A stretch of 64,000 nucleotides of DNA from Adineta ricciae. Its lineage: Eukaryota; Rotifera; Eurotatoria; Adinetida; Adinetidae. Location: assembly GCA_905250025.1 (NCBI GenBank), contig CAJNOJ010000169.1, forward strand, positions 167,508-231,507, given 5' to 3'. Below, piece by piece: positions 1-11,931 of this stretch (position 1 is the stretch's first letter; each line of letters starts with the position of its first letter). The translations under genes were made by a program, and so were the position numbers. The notes under the pieces are model-generated. The model was not told where the DNA came from. It ran no database searches and was given only the letters and a program-made list of their open reading frames with translations.

Positions 1-2195
1 CACTTGATGATTTGATATCGTGAAACGAAAGAATAGTAGACCAATACTACAACGACAAACGATAGCATCGGTATTGTGCATACCTTTTATGGCACGATAA
101 AATCACTCTTTTCCATATTTGAATACTGTTTGTAGCAGAAAAATTAGTATTGATAATTCGTAGAAGTTTCAGTGACCAAAATGATTTGGCGATTTATTTT
201 GTCAACTATTTGTACTACTTGTTTGTCGTTAGACATCTTCTCTATGAGTGAAAATCTAAAGCTGAAACATATCTAATATTTTAGATACAACCTCTAATGA
301 AACATTCCCCATCGTTTGTCAATTTACATGATGATTGGTTGATATACATTTTCCCACCCAGTCCTTTACTGTTGTAATTGGTAAAACTACTAAACGATGG
401 TGACTATAGATGGATTTTGATAATTGTTCAATGTAACGCTCACTGTATGAAATAAATTAATTATATGCTCTGATCATGACATTAGTCAAAGATAATACGG
501 CTTCTGTTTAGTAAGCCTATGATGCTACCAACACGGTCTGATCATTCATTCCATCATCTTGTTTATTTTATCTTGATAATGAAGATTGAATTCTTCGAAA
601 CGTTGAATAATAATAAATACCAATAGAGAAAACTCTCTATCAATATGTTTTTTGCTGCTGTTAGAATCCTTTTACTTATTTCAAAATGATTGCCCATAAA
701 CACACATAACTACTTTGAACTAAAAAAAAGACTATTTCAATCGTTGAAATAAGCCTCATTTTTAGCTCGTTATAATATCATCACTCTTAAATTATCTTCA
801 CAAACTTTTTATTCACTTTCAATGGAGTCTAACAAAAATCTTTGTTAATTAACTAGTGAGAATTGACAGAGTTTCGTCTACTTTATTGTATTCCGTTAAA
901 ATCTTCATCTTGTTGATTAGCTAGAGTTTCATATAACGATGAATGTATAGTTTAGCATGACGTTATACGTCCCTTTAATATTGCTATACAGGCCACTAAA
1001 AGTTTCTGATGATTATATAATGAAACAACTGGAGCAATTAGTAAGAATTATGTTTAGACTTGACCTTAACACCGATATTTTGATTTGAAAACGTCTTGTC
1101 ACGACGTTAAGATGTTAAACAGAACACCAAGTAACTATGTATGTCTGTCTGTTCTTTTCCTAGTTCCGCTTGATTAATTCTGTTTTCATTGAACCATGAC
1201 TACAACTATTCGACAAAATATTACCAATAACTTTTCATTCTTGTTTATTATTTACTTTGAAACTCGTATAGCGAATTAAGCCGATTAACAAATCAACAAA
1301 ACCAATCGAGTATGTATTAAATTTTATGCCCAAATGTTAATCATTGTATTTGTACGTCTTACTCATTACAAAATATTAACAGCTGATTTGTAGCAACACT
1401 GACGAATAAGCTACCTAGGTACTTTAAGGTTAAAGGATTAATCATATGAACATTTCATATCTTATCAACGAAAAAAGCCTACGTCTTTTGAAGTATTTTA
1501 TGATTTTGAAATAAAAAGAGTCGGACAGGAGTATTACTTCGAATACGCTGACAAACAACATATTAAGATAAAAAACGAAATGTATTACTTTTCTTCCTTT
1601 CTATCGTTATGTCTTACACGCATCGACATCACTGGCCTGTTATTTTATCTTTACATATAAGAACGCATCTCATTTTTACTTGTTTGTGCTACAATTATTC
1701 ACTAGACTGAAAGAAATCCATCTCTACTTTTTATCTTGAACTATCTGTAAAAGTAACGCTGTCATTACTAGTTTTTCTTTGATAGTTCTTTACAAACTTG
1801 ATAAGCTTCTTATCTCCAAGTAAAAGAAATGAGAGCTAATGGTGTTGCATAGTTGGAACGTGGGAAGAAGAAGTTTTAAGAGATAGGAGAATAGTGAGTT
1901 GCATTGCGTACATTTTGTAAAATAAAATATCTACTGTTTAGTATCTGTCGTTGAAATGAGTCATGGAATCTTCTTATCACTATTGAAATACACGTCAATG
2001 TCCTTCAATTCGTTCTTCTCATGTCGAAGTAGTTTCGAAGTAAATTTCGTCTGTTGTCTCCAATGAAAATAAAGTAAACTGAATATTCTTTGATAGCATT
2101 CTATTCGGAGACTACCGTATGATTTTTCTTTACCTGAATATTATTTCTGATCTCTTCAGAAACGAGTTATTTGTCTCTTTCATATCTAGCAGTCA
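1..2195. other. Gene-free AT-rich stretch
   Basis: No reading frame of useful length or recognisable protein motif was found on either strand, and I saw no RNA gene or clear repeat. It lies upstream of the galactosyltransferase gene and may hold its promoter and 5' UTR. Confidence 0.5.
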
Positions 2196-3525
2196 ATGTT
2201 TGTGTTTAACCAACAAAGCTACATCTACAAATTATGTCTATTAAGCTCTATTTTAATGATAATTACCAGCTTTTTAAATATTATGTATATTCTACGTCAT
2301 CCTACTACACACGTAAACGGCGAACATGATAAACAGAAATTATCGGCAACTGCCAAGCCGGAAGATTCGCCATCAACGACCAAATTAATGAAAATCCCTA
2401 ATAATCAATCTGTTATTTTTCAAGCAGCGTTCAAAAAACTCTTAGATTCTTTTAATGAAAAGTACATTTCAACAATGCATCAACACAATTCAACAAATTT
2501 ACTTTGTCCGTCAATACCGCCAGATTTACAAGGGCCTTTGATTATAAAAGGATTACCGAAAAATTTTACTCTTCTTAAAGAATCCTCATATCACTCTGAA
2601 GTGCAGTCGGGTGGACGACATCAGCCAAAAACATGCTTACCACGTCATAAAGTAGCTATCATTGTGCCGTATCGTAATCGTTGGGAAATTTTGGAACAAT
2701 TTCTGTTTCATACACACACATTCTTACAACGACAACAATTAGATTATCGAATATTCGTTTGTGAGCAAGCATACGATAAGACCTTTAATAAAGGTATTGT
2801 TATGAATGGATGTTTCAAAGAAATTCTCAAATTAGAACCGAATACGCAATGTTTTATAATGCATGATGTCGATTTATTGCTAATCGACGATCGAAATATG
2901 TATTCATGTCCAATAAATCCACGTCATCTGAGTGTTGCTGTTGATAAATTTCAATTCTATTTACCATATCCCGAATTAGTAGGTGGTGTTCTAGGTAATT
3001 GATTTGAATTGCTTTACTTTCGTATCTAAAAATGAATTTGAATAGGAATATGATTATTCGAACAGAAATAGACATACAGCTAGCTCAGTAAAGACGAAAC
3101 TTTTTCTCTTTGTCAAGAAAGAAAATGTAAAGAATTTGTTTTCATATTTCACATTTCTCTTTTATTTCAAGACTATGTGTACTATTTCTTATTTTCTAGC
3201 GATGCGTCGTGAGCATTACCTATTGGTCAATGGCTATTCAACGAATTATTGGGGCTGGGGTGGTGAAGATGATGATATGCACAAACGTATCGTTAAAAAG
3301 AAACTAATACTTGATCGACCACCGACAGCTATTGCACGATATAAGATGTTGAAGCATAGTCATCAGAAATTGAATCCAGCTCGGATGAAAGTCCTGCGTA
3401 CAGCTAATAATCGAATCGATTCCGACGGTGTTAATAATGTAATATATAAATTNAGTGACATCCGACTTTTGAACGAATTAATTTTTCTTGGAAAAATACC
3501 TGAGGGGTACCCCAGGGAAATCTGA
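2196..3525 (+). CDS. Beta-1,4-galactosyltransferase family protein, 3' end suspect
   Basis: A Golgi type II glycosyltransferase (GT7 family) that transfers galactose or a related sugar from a UDP donor to GlcNAc-type acceptors. Exon 1 is 2196-2994 and exon 2 is 3200-3525; the join restores GGVLAMRREHY in frame. The N-terminal tail is short and is followed by a membrane anchor at about residues 10-32, then a stem. The catalytic domain shows VPYRNRWE, the metal-binding HDVD at about residue 223, and the family signature YWGWGGEDDD at about 284. Predicted length is 374 aa, usual for the family. Homology fades after SDGVNNVIYK, exactly at the unknown base 3453; the last 23 residues do not resemble the usual LYT..VD ending. 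The true C-terminus may therefore be missing through a misjoin. Which of the B4GALT1-7 subtypes it is cannot be told by eye. Confidence 0.88.
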
Positions 3526-3732
3526 TGAAAAACAAAAGATTCAAAAGCCAACTAAAACACACTATTTCTAGGTCAGTTTTTTGTGCTGATTCCGATTCTG
3601 ACACTTTTAAAACTTAAAAGTGAATGGCAGGATTCGATGATCGCCTCACAAGCTCGAATCTGTGAGTGATCCTTTGAACTCGAGTGTTTGGATATTCTGG
3701 ATATCATTTTAGAACTAGGAGAAAATATCAAA

Positions 3733-3790
3733 TATGCCATTTTGTAGAGCAAATCAAGCTCTATTGATGGCTGTATGACTTAGTTGAAAA
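3733..3790 (+). repeat. Dispersed short repeat, copy 1
   Basis: Shares the core TTTTGTAGAGCAARTCAAGC and the following CTCTATYGATSGCTRTATGA with copy 2 at 4094-4160. The core contains the inverted pair TAGAGC / GCTCTA around a 7-base loop. A weaker relative may lie near 5287-5370. Confidence 0.6.
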
Positions 3791-4093
3791 AGTGAAAACA
3801 GTTGAGAAAAAATCTATAAATATAAACAGGACGTGATATTAATTTTTTGCCAAAATTGGTACTCGTGGTCAATCTTCAAGTTGATCCTCTGCACCACTAG
3901 AACAGTTTATATGAACGCCGAGCACATGGTTCGATGCAGAATCAAAAGGGCTATACGCTGGTGTGTGGACATTTTTGGCAATCGATTTTTCTCTATAGTA
4001 TTTGAACGAAATACTGTGAATTAGCCGACTTTTGAAAACACTAAAACCAAAAGTATTTCCATTTTTTTGCCTCAGTTTTGACTCAAACAAAAA

Positions 4094-4160
4094 ATGTCAC
4101 ATAGGCAGTTTTGTAGAGCAAGTCAAGCTCTATCGATCGCTATATGACTCAATTTGGATG
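4094..4160 (+). repeat. Dispersed short repeat, copy 2
   Basis: Second copy of the repeat at 3733-3790, same orientation, about 360 bases downstream, with a few substitutions. The TAGAGC / GCTCTA hairpin arms are conserved in both copies. Nature unknown; it could be the end of a degenerate mobile element. Confidence 0.6.
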
Positions 4161-4419
4161 AAGCAAGCGATCTATGAAAAAAAATTAAAATACAAAAAAA
4201 CTCGGTTTTAGTCATTTTTCAGATATTTTTTTTCGGTGAAATCGTTCGGTATACCCTATCTTCCTTATAATAAATCTTTAGGCCGTAATATTCTGGATTC
4301 ATATATAGGTCAATGTTACCTAACTTCCTAGGGGGTCAAATCCAAAATCGGTTGACCCCCATGTTTTGGCAAAGTTCGATTTTTTCATGGACCGTCTCTT
4401 AAAGATGTTTGTTATATTC

Positions 4420-5168
4420 TTATTTTTTGCCGATGACACTGCAATTCAATTCGTCAGTATTATCACCACAATGATTGTGCTTATTGCATGCCAGCGATTT
4501 CGAAATACAGTTTTTGTTTTTGCAGAGAAAAACGTTAAGACTTTGAGGACATCCGGGAATGGCTAGAAAAGCAAAGAAAAACAGGTCGATTGATGAATGA
4601 AACCTTATCACAGATGCTTTACTAGTGAAATGAAGGGCAATGGCAACTTGAAAACTGGCTGTTTTTGTTGTTTTACCAGTTTTGAACGTAAACGTTGCAA
4701 GTGTATTCGCGGTCTAAAACATTATATTGAACTTAATAATCGTTCATACTGAATATCATACGGTGAATGTAAACGTTGCAGGTGCACCACACTGTTGTTT
4801 GATATCTTTATTGAGCAATGTCGAACCATCAAGAATCTGCAATGTATCACCTGGGCAATCAGCAATATTCATTTGTTCAACGACAATAACCAATCGTTGT
4901 GTTGGCTGAGCTGTACGAAATTTGATCGAACAGCTGAAATTTGGTTGAAACTTATTGATATTGGACAATTGAAATGTTAAACCAGGCTTTATATTACCAT
5001 CGAGAACAATGGCATCACTACCGCAGATTTTATCCATCAGAACTACATTTGTCATAGAGAAAAGAGAAAGTTTTCCAAAGAAGTAGTCTCACTTTTATCA
5101 GCAGCGTTTAGAATGTTGATGTTAACGAATAAGAGCAGTGCGACGAAATTTGAAAACATATTCATCAT
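4420..5168 (-). CDS. Small secreted CUB-LDLa protein
   Basis: Four exons on the minus strand: 5168-5093, 5042-4762, 4713-4623 and 4562-4420. All phases agree and give 196 aa. Residues 1-20 form a signal peptide (MMNMFSNFVALLLFVNINIL). A CUB-type beta-sandwich domain follows, with Cys pairs around ICGSDAIVL and NFSCSIKF, then DCPGDTLQILDGS and QQCGAP. A single LDL-receptor class A module closes the protein; it has the calcium-binding HCGDNTDELNC end. No transmembrane segment follows, so the protein is probably secreted. CUB plus LDLa occurs in Neto-like and other extracellular binding proteins, but this one is far shorter, so no partner can be named. A TATA-like box lies about 60 bases upstream. 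Confidence 0.8.
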
Positions 5169-5228
5169 TACTTTTCAAAACTTTGTTTTTGTGAAGAAAT
5201 ACTAATGCGATCTTTACTTCGTATTTCA

Positions 5229-5238
5229 CTTATATATA
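5229..5238 (-). promoter_or_regulatory. TATA-like box of the CUB-LDLa gene
   Basis: On the minus strand the sequence reads GTATATATAAGTG, about 60 bases upstream of the start codon at 5168, a plausible core promoter spacing. Confidence 0.4.
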
Positions 5239-5510
5239 CTAGGCACTAGCTTAAGATCGATTCTTTTTGCTCTCGAAACAAAAAATATGATATTTTGATC
5301 AAATCAAGCTTTTTAGATAAGGCCGTCGAGTGAAATGCGATCTATGAAAACTAATGACGAAGTGGATCAAAAATAGTATATCCAGATTAGACAAGACAGT
5401 ATTTTGTTTGCAGAATTGAATGATTTATTACGAAAATATTTGCATACACTCTATTCGACAAGAACAAAACGAAACTCAATAAATAAAAACTCCTCGAGCT
5501 GGAAAAATGT

Positions 5511-5879
5511 CTATACAACATACACTTTCATATCCGCATCGAGGTATTGCCGTTGTTTGTTGTGTTTCATTGCTCTTGATGAATATAGTAAATATTTCAA
5601 TTCAATACGTTTGATAATCGTTGATGGATGAATGTGACTTCGTCGATGATGATGTATCCGAGTTTGTTTTTCGTAGGTTACTGTCGGCGACTTTTGATTC
5701 GATGTAATTGCTGAAATTGATAATTCGAATTGTTTATAGGATATATTTGACATTGATAAAGTTGAAGATAATGGCTGACAATTCGACGATTTGCTCATTC
5801 GTTTAGGTGTTGATGTTAATGGGATATGAATTTGAAATGAATCAAGACTTGGAAGTAATGAAGATCCGTCGTTTGTCAT
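5511..5879 (-). CDS. Hypothetical Ser/Thr/His-rich protein A
   Basis: A single open frame of 122 codons beginning with a true ATG. There are no recognisable domains. It has TSTPKR near residue 22, a Ser-rich middle, and a basic His-rich patch (RIHHHRRSHIHP) near residue 74. A TATA-like TTTATAAATATAC lies on the minus strand about 50 bases upstream. A neighbouring ORF at 6450-6680 has a similar order of features (TSTPKKR, then a HHHRHHR patch), so the two may be distant duplicates. Splicing may alter the C-terminus. Coding status is uncertain. Confidence 0.35.
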   Translation of the reverse strand: MTNDGSSLLPSLDSFQIHIPLTSTPKRMSKSSNCQPLSSTLSMSNISYKQFELSISAITSNQKSPTVTYEKQTRIHHHRRSHIHPSTIIKRIELKYLLYSSRAMKHNKQRQYLDADMKVYVV

Positions 5880-6449
5880 TTTGTTGTTTAATGTTATGAT
5901 AATGTATTGAAAAGAGAAGCGAGTGTATATTTATAAAGAGAACAAAAACAATGCTCATATTGTCTATGTGAACACTAATTGGAGAGAAGAAAGAAAGAGC
6001 AAATTGACTTCCTTATCGAGTAAACATTCACAAGTAATTGTTAAACGGTGGCAGATAGGATAAAAATGAAAATAAAACAAATACAGGAATTAATTATGGA
6101 ATTGAACTCAACTGAAAGTACTTGAATGATTTTCTCATCTCTTTGAACACGACTTTCATTCAAAGAATTGAATTATTTTATTGAAAATCTACTAAAGATA
6201 AACTTTCATCCTGGTTTTATGATGCCATATTTGAATGAAAGGTGTGAATTGTAAAGCAAAACAAGGACACGTGCCGTATCCGATACGTTCAAATAAAGAC
6301 AAAACATTGAGCAGACAGCAATTAATTATACGGTATATATAAAGGTGCTAATAAGCGTGAAGACAAATTTTCATTTGAGAGAAATTTATTTAAGGAGATC
6401 TGTTCTAAAATACAATCGAACAAAAATAAAAAAAAGAATTATTGAGTTT

Positions 6450-6680
6450 CTAAATGTCCCATGATTGTTTATGGTGTTGTCGATGATGACGATGATGATG
6501 CGATTCGGTTTTGGGTCGGTAGAGAAGTGAATCGAGTTTGATCATTGGTCGACATAATTTGTCACCGACAATATCTGGTTGATAATTATCTTTGATAAGA
6601 TTAGAGAAAGTCTTGGGTGTTGATGAGCGAGGTAATGGCGTTAAAGTTCGTTTTTTCGGTGTGCTTGTTTGAAATAACAT
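6450..6680 (-). CDS. Hypothetical Thr/Pro/His-rich protein B
   Basis: Open frame of 76 codons starting at ATG. It begins MLFQTSTPKKR, continues with a second STPK motif, and ends with a histidine-rich run (HHHRHHRQHH). No known family is recognised. The order of motifs resembles protein A at 5511-5879. TP/SP-K/R motifs could be proline-directed kinase sites, but this is only inference. Confidence 0.35.
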   Translation of the reverse strand: MLFQTSTPKKRTLTPLPRSSTPKTFSNLIKDNYQPDIVGDKLCRPMIKLDSLLYRPKTESHHHRHHRQHHKQSWDI

Positions 6681-6783
6681 TTTGTCTTTTCTTGTATGAA
6701 GATATTCAAGTAATCAGTTTGCTAATCTTCCTGGAAATGACTTCTTTTTTCCTCTCGTTTATCAATATCAATGAAGGAGAAGA

Positions 6784-6810
6784 AAGAGAGAGAGAGAGAG
6801 AAAGGGGGAG
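6784..6810. repeat. (GA)n microsatellite
   Basis: Purine-only GA dinucleotide run between protein B and the 3' end of the RGS gene. Confidence 0.8.
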
Positions 6811-7344
6811 AAAGTGATTACATACTTTTCGTTATCAACGGATAATTGAGTGAGAGAAAAAGAATATCTAATCGTTTTGATTCACATTTAAGTGATGACC
6901 ATACATAGTGCAAGCTGCGTGCTGTTGGGAAATTTGTTCTACTAGTGAGCAGATTTTTTCTCATTCACTACTATCCGAATATTCTGATAAATAGATTGAC
7001 AATCGCATAGATTTTGTTCTACGTTTGTCTTTTCGTCGAAAATTGATGTGATGCTGATTAGGCGTGAAACAAGCCTTTTCGCACACAGCTCCATCCGGTG
7101 TATGAAATTGTGTCATAATCGAACAGAACGAGCAGCTGGATCAATCGATCTTGCATATCACTATGCAAGAATATATGTTCTTTATCAATGATGAACTAAA
7201 ACGTATGACAATCAACTAATGAATATACACAGGTAGGAGATATGCGATAAGAGCAAATTACACACACACGTACAAATACATAAAATATAGAAAACATAAT
7301 GGATTTGTGACTAGATTTTGATAAAAGAAAACGTTTGGTTTTTC
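6811..7344. other. Intergenic stretch 3' of the RGS gene
   Basis: No gene seen. It probably contains the 3' UTR of the RGS gene that ends at 7345 on the minus strand. Confidence 0.4.
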
Positions 7345-10300
7345 TTAACGGGAACCGCCACCTAATAAGTGTCTTTCATTGATTCCGCTAATACTGCTAC
7401 TACCACCCATCGACGCAGTTTCCAATGGAGTTCGTACGACAATGGAAAGTCGGCCCGATTTTAATGACGGTGGCTAAAAAAAGAACAAGATTAGAATCGT
7501 TCTGTTTTGTCGTGAAAATGAAAATGTTTAAATATAAGTGATAGCTAGATAAAGATAAAGTAAATAATTGAAATAAGAAAAGCAGACAATAGGACAAGAG
7601 GCAATAGGAAAACGATCAATTGTATGAAAAAAATCAAATCAAGCGGTAATTCATTATTCAAGCAAATGAATAGACTAGATATGTGTAATAATGAGAGAGA
7701 TAATTAAAGGTTGAAGACATCATACAAACAAACATGGTTAGTTTATTATTTATGAAATGATTTTATTATGCGAAAATCAAATGATCTAGTGTAAGAATGT
7801 GCCAATAGGAAAGAAAAACAAGGTTGATGCAGGCAGAGTAAAATGAATGAAAGATAGAGAGTAAATGTGTATGTGTGTATGTATATATATATATAAATAT
7901 ATGTGGATATAATCGTGAATAGTTTATTACTGATATCTGCGCGCAATGTATTTTTTTTACATTAATATTTTTTGGATAACTAAAAACAAAACAACAACAA
8001 CAACAAACAAAGAAGAAGAAGATGATGATGATGTTGAGAATGAATAGAAATAGAGAAAGGAGAGGGGGGGACTTTGAGATGATATTCACATGACTATTAC
8101 TACCATCAGTACAACCATTCTTTTAGTTTTGATATGGTTGTATGTATGTGTGTGCAGTCTTATGTATAGTTGTCAATAAAAGGCATGTGGAAAAACAACG
8201 TAGAGAATATGATTGGAATGCATTGAAGTTTTTTAGTTGGAAGAATGAGAATCAAATCAAATCTTTTTTCTCACGTCGAATTCATGACTTACCTTCTTCT
8301 TTCCACCTAAGAGTAATTCTTTATAAGCTTCGGATCGTAAGAATCGAGCGTATGTATCACGATTCATTAGGTTGAAAATGTGATCCTATGGAAACATCAG
8401 ACAGATCAATTTCAACGAAAATCTTCATAAGATTTAAAAACAAACCTGAGCTTCGTCGAATGTGTAACGGCTAGGAGAATGTGTCATATTATTTTTCGTT
8501 AGATTCATCACACGTTGATCAATATTAATCGAATAATAAGCACCTTAAGACGAAATTAAACTCCGTTCATGCAAAAGATTTCAATCTACCTGGGGAGAGA
8601 AATTCGTTATAAATTTCATGCACTCGATTATGAACATCTTGCTGTGGTGTATGACATCGAAGCTGGATACAGGCTTCATAGAATCTTAAATTTTCACTGG
8701 AATATTCTTTGTCAAGAAATCTCCAGAAATGATCGCGACCGATTGGATCTTTCAGTAATTCGTTGATTGAGAATCCCCATCGTTTAACACGCCGTGACGA
8801 AATCTCTTTGGCATTGCCCATCTTTTCCAATTCCCACAAGTCAGTTGAATCAGTTATCCCTACAATAGAAATTGATTTTCTGTAAATGAAACTTTTCAGT
8901 GTACGTAATGATTGACGTAACTCAAAGATCATGTTACGTGAGTCTGATCGCATTTCTGACGTACTCAAACGAGAAATGTTTTCTTTTTTGATAAGAAAAA
9001 GTCAGGAGAATTTTAATTATAAGGTTATAAAAATATATTCGTTTTATCAACGAATAAGAGATGAAAAAGGAGTACTTACAAGGATTGGATGGCTCGCAAG
9101 GTGTTAGGAATGGGTCGAATTCTGCATACTGTTCGAAATAAGACACGTAACTTTCGCAGACTTTCGACGTTTTCAAACATCTTCGATCCAGGCGATGTTT
9201 GAGGAATTCGATTTCCTGACACAGCTGGTCAATCAGTGCAGTTTCATCGCACTCACGCAGCATTCCTATTCGATTCAATGACGAGTGTGAGTCTTGATTT
9301 GGTGATGTAGGTCCTGCCGACAATAGTCCGACAGTCATTGTCATAAGGTTCTTGTTGGCAGCTAATGCTAAGGCTGATGCAGTTCCAGTGTTTGATGCAG
9401 ATGTCGACGACGTTTTCCTTAGATTACTTGATAATGCATGTGATGAGAGAATCGGTGCTTTACGTCGCATTAATTTCTTGATATCTTGCTCGCTCATGTT
9501 GAAACAACCAGGTGCAGGACGATAAACATCCCAAAAAGCTCGTTCTTGCGAATCGAGAACATTTCGTTCGACTTTATCACGTTTTTTATCCACTCTAATC
9601 ACAGGCATGTCGTAGAGAGTATTCAGTACACGGAAAACAATCTCCTACTTGATTTGTGCTTCAGCTTGCATGTAAATAAATTCCCATTTTCTAGCAAAAA
9701 GCTTCTGTAATCGAGCCAAGTTTTCCGCTTCGTAATCAGCTAATTCCAAGCGAGTCTTATTTTGCATTGTTCGTTTACACAAATAAACAGCTAAGAAAAA
9801 GAAAGAACAGCGATGTGTAGTAGAGTTAATCAGGTGAGAAACGAGAGCGAAACAGAAAAAAAGAGAAAATGAGTTAATAGTGAATGTTAGGGATTAGTCT
9901 TAGCAGCAAAATATTCTACCTCGTTTCAATTAATTCAGTCGTTTCTAATTATGCAGACAAAGAAATGATAGGTAAGAAAATCAACAGTTATTAAAAAAAA
10001 CAACGATTATTACCGTAATCAATGTTATCGGGTTCGCCGTGATTCGATGGCCAAAAGTATGGTGTCTAAAAAAGAACATATTGGCTTATCTTCTCATCTG
10101 AGAACGTCGGATGTACCTGAAAACGGTAGAATGTTCCATCATTTTTTATCGTCAAAACATGATCCTCGATGGGTAAAATCTATGACGGAGAAAGATGAGT
10201 TTTAATTTGGGAAAAAAGTCGATAAGAGCCTTACATAACCATAAGATGACATCAGATTAGCGAGATGAAGTGCTTCAGCTAAAATGGTAATTCTAGGTTG

Positions 10301-10808
10301 TTTTTCTTCCCTGGCAAATTGTCGATACGTTCATACCTGTATCATCAACATCGAGTGTTTTTAAAATCCATTGAATTAAATCACCACCGGTGAATACACT
10401 CGGAATCTTCGACATAAAACTTTTAACAGATTTTATTGGCAGACCAGAATTTTCGTCTTGCATTGTTTCGAGCAATGCTTCAATCTGCACAAAAACAAAC
10501 AACGACTTTTGTTGGACAGAACAAACGAGTGATGATTTTACCTTTTTATACGTGAATAAATTTGGAATTTCATATTCACGATTGATTCCTTCAATGAGAC
10601 CCGTACTTGAATTTAACAGAAAATCATTTTGAGTATAGCCACTTCCACCTAATGTTCCACCTGAATCATCCAACATGATATGATCATCGGGATCATGTTG
10701 AGTGAGTGAAAGTTTGCCTTTCGATGCATCCATGCGAACCATTTCTAAAGGTGAATGTTCGCCAATCGAATCGTCGTCAGTAAAAGACGCGCGAGTGATA
10801 GCGGCCAT
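7345..10808 (-). CDS. R7-family regulator of G-protein signalling (RGS6/7/9/11 type)
   Basis: A GTPase-activating protein for Gi/o alpha subunits that works bound to G-beta-5 through its GGL domain. Eleven exons: 10808-10542, 10484-10337, 10278-10235, 10179-10117, 10065-10014, 9790-9649, 9594-9080, 8859-8590, 8543-8446, 8385-8293 and 7473-7345. Phases agree throughout and give 606 aa. After an acidic 90-residue N-terminal extension comes the DEP domain ([10 protein letters not shown]...GGDLIQWIL, about 90-170). The R7-specific region follows ([33 protein letters not shown]). GGL is at about 350-410 ([14 protein letters not shown], ending NPW). The RGS box is at about 425-555 ([41 protein letters not shown]). 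An intron of 819 bases precedes the last exon, long for this locus. The C-terminal tail is Gly/Ser-rich. Confidence 0.95.
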
Positions 10809-11100
10809 TCAGTGATAACCAGTGGCAAGCACGAGCATCACATTATCTAGAATAGAGAAGAAGAAACTGACAAAATCTGCTGATAGGAAAATGTTGAAAG
10901 CAGGAGTAATGTAAATATTCATGACACTAACAAGAAGAGAAAAAGAACTATAACAAGAACAACAGTTAACATCGATCAAAGAGAAAACTGAAGGATACAA
11001 AGTTCGTCCGTTCGTTCATTTTGCTTAGTGAATTGATATTGTTACTACAATCTGACTCGCTCGATATTTCATTCTTTTTAAGTTGATGTGTTCTTGTGCT
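10809..11100. other. Spacer between TMEM33 3' end and RGS 5' end
   Basis: Both flanking genes are on the minus strand, so this 292-base spacer should hold the TMEM33 3' UTR and the RGS promoter and 5' UTR. Confidence 0.4.
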
Positions 11101-11931
11101 CTAATTTACCACTGGTGCTAAACGATTGACGAAAGCTATTGCATTATAACAAAGTCGAGCGATGAATGGTGGGCAATTGGGCCGACTGCATAGATGCTCA
11201 ACAGTTTGACGAAGTTCATAAAATAATGTGCGCGTGTATGGATTGCGATGTGATGCGTAGCGTAATGTTAAAAATCGATAATACATAAAGATCAATAGGA
11301 AATTTGAACGTGCAACAAAAATCGAGAGAATCAATAATGGCATAAGAATAATTTCATTTAATGCAACAAAACGAAGTAAATTGGCATGATTTTCTGTTAT
11401 GCGATCAAGTTTAGGCTTAATGAATGGATAACTTGTTAAAATTTGTGCTAAAAATGAACATGAATGTAAGACAGCGTATGTTGAAATAGGTATGAGCACG
11501 ATTGTCATCGCTGAGCCACTCAGAAATAGAAATGAATACATTAAATAATGTGCACTATCTTCACGGATTACATTAGCAAAGAATTCACGCGATAATTGAA
11601 ATCCTGGAATTCGTTGTCGTAAGCGTAAGGCTGATGTGACAGCCGAGGCAAGCAACGCTTTCGTATAGTAAACATTTGCGTCCGCACTTGTACGAGCAAA
11701 TGGTAAGATATACATTAATGTAAAGAATATTGTTGCTAAACGCGATAATAGTAAGACTGCATCCGTTTTTCGTTCTAATAAAACATTGATCAACGATGGA
11801 GATGACGGTGTTGAACGTGGAGGAGTTTGAGTTGTACTTCTCGGAGGTGGAGAAGTTGAATTAGATGTACTATCATTATTAGAATTTGCATTTGATGATG
11901 CATTGGATGTAACGTCTTCAACAAGAACCAT
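11101..11931 (-). CDS. TMEM33: TMEM33 (endoplasmic reticulum membrane protein)
   Basis: An intronless 276-aa gene. TMEM33 is an ER and nuclear-envelope multi-pass protein that tunes reticulon-dependent tubules and stress signalling. The C-terminal half carries the family core: MYYRFLTLRYASHRNPYTRT, then LFYELRQTVEHL and CPPFIARLCYNAIAFVNRLA, with vertebrate-like spacing. Hydrophobic segments lie near residues 55-80, 130-165 and 190-215. The first 45 residues are a low-complexity Asn/Ser/Thr/Pro stretch not typical of the family. The start is a real ATG at 11931. It is transcribed divergently from the zinc-finger gene at 12312. Confidence 0.93.
   Translation of the reverse strand: MVLVEDVTSNASSNANSNNDSTSNSTSPPPRSTTQTPPRSTPSSPSLINVLLERKTDAVLLLSRLATIFFTLMYILPFARTSADANVYYTKALLASAVTSALRLRQRIPGFQLSREFFANVIREDSAHYLMYSFLFLSGSAMTIVLIPISTYAVLHSCSFLAQILTSYPFIKPKLDRITENHANLLRFVALNEIILMPLLILSIFVARSNFLLIFMYYRFLTLRYASHRNPYTRTLFYELRQTVEHLCSRPNCPPFIARLCYNAIAFVNRLAPVVN

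Larger units (their letters stand above)
3526..4419. other. Non-coding stretch with short dispersed repeats
   Basis: Follows the broken 3' end of the galactosyltransferase. It holds two copies of a short repeat with an internal hairpin (listed separately) and no convincing coding region. Small ORFs here have no domain logic. Confidence 0.5.

Noticed and set aside
3833-4090. Overlapping small frames on both strands near the repeats
   Set aside because: Lie between copies of a non-coding repeat and show no protein features.
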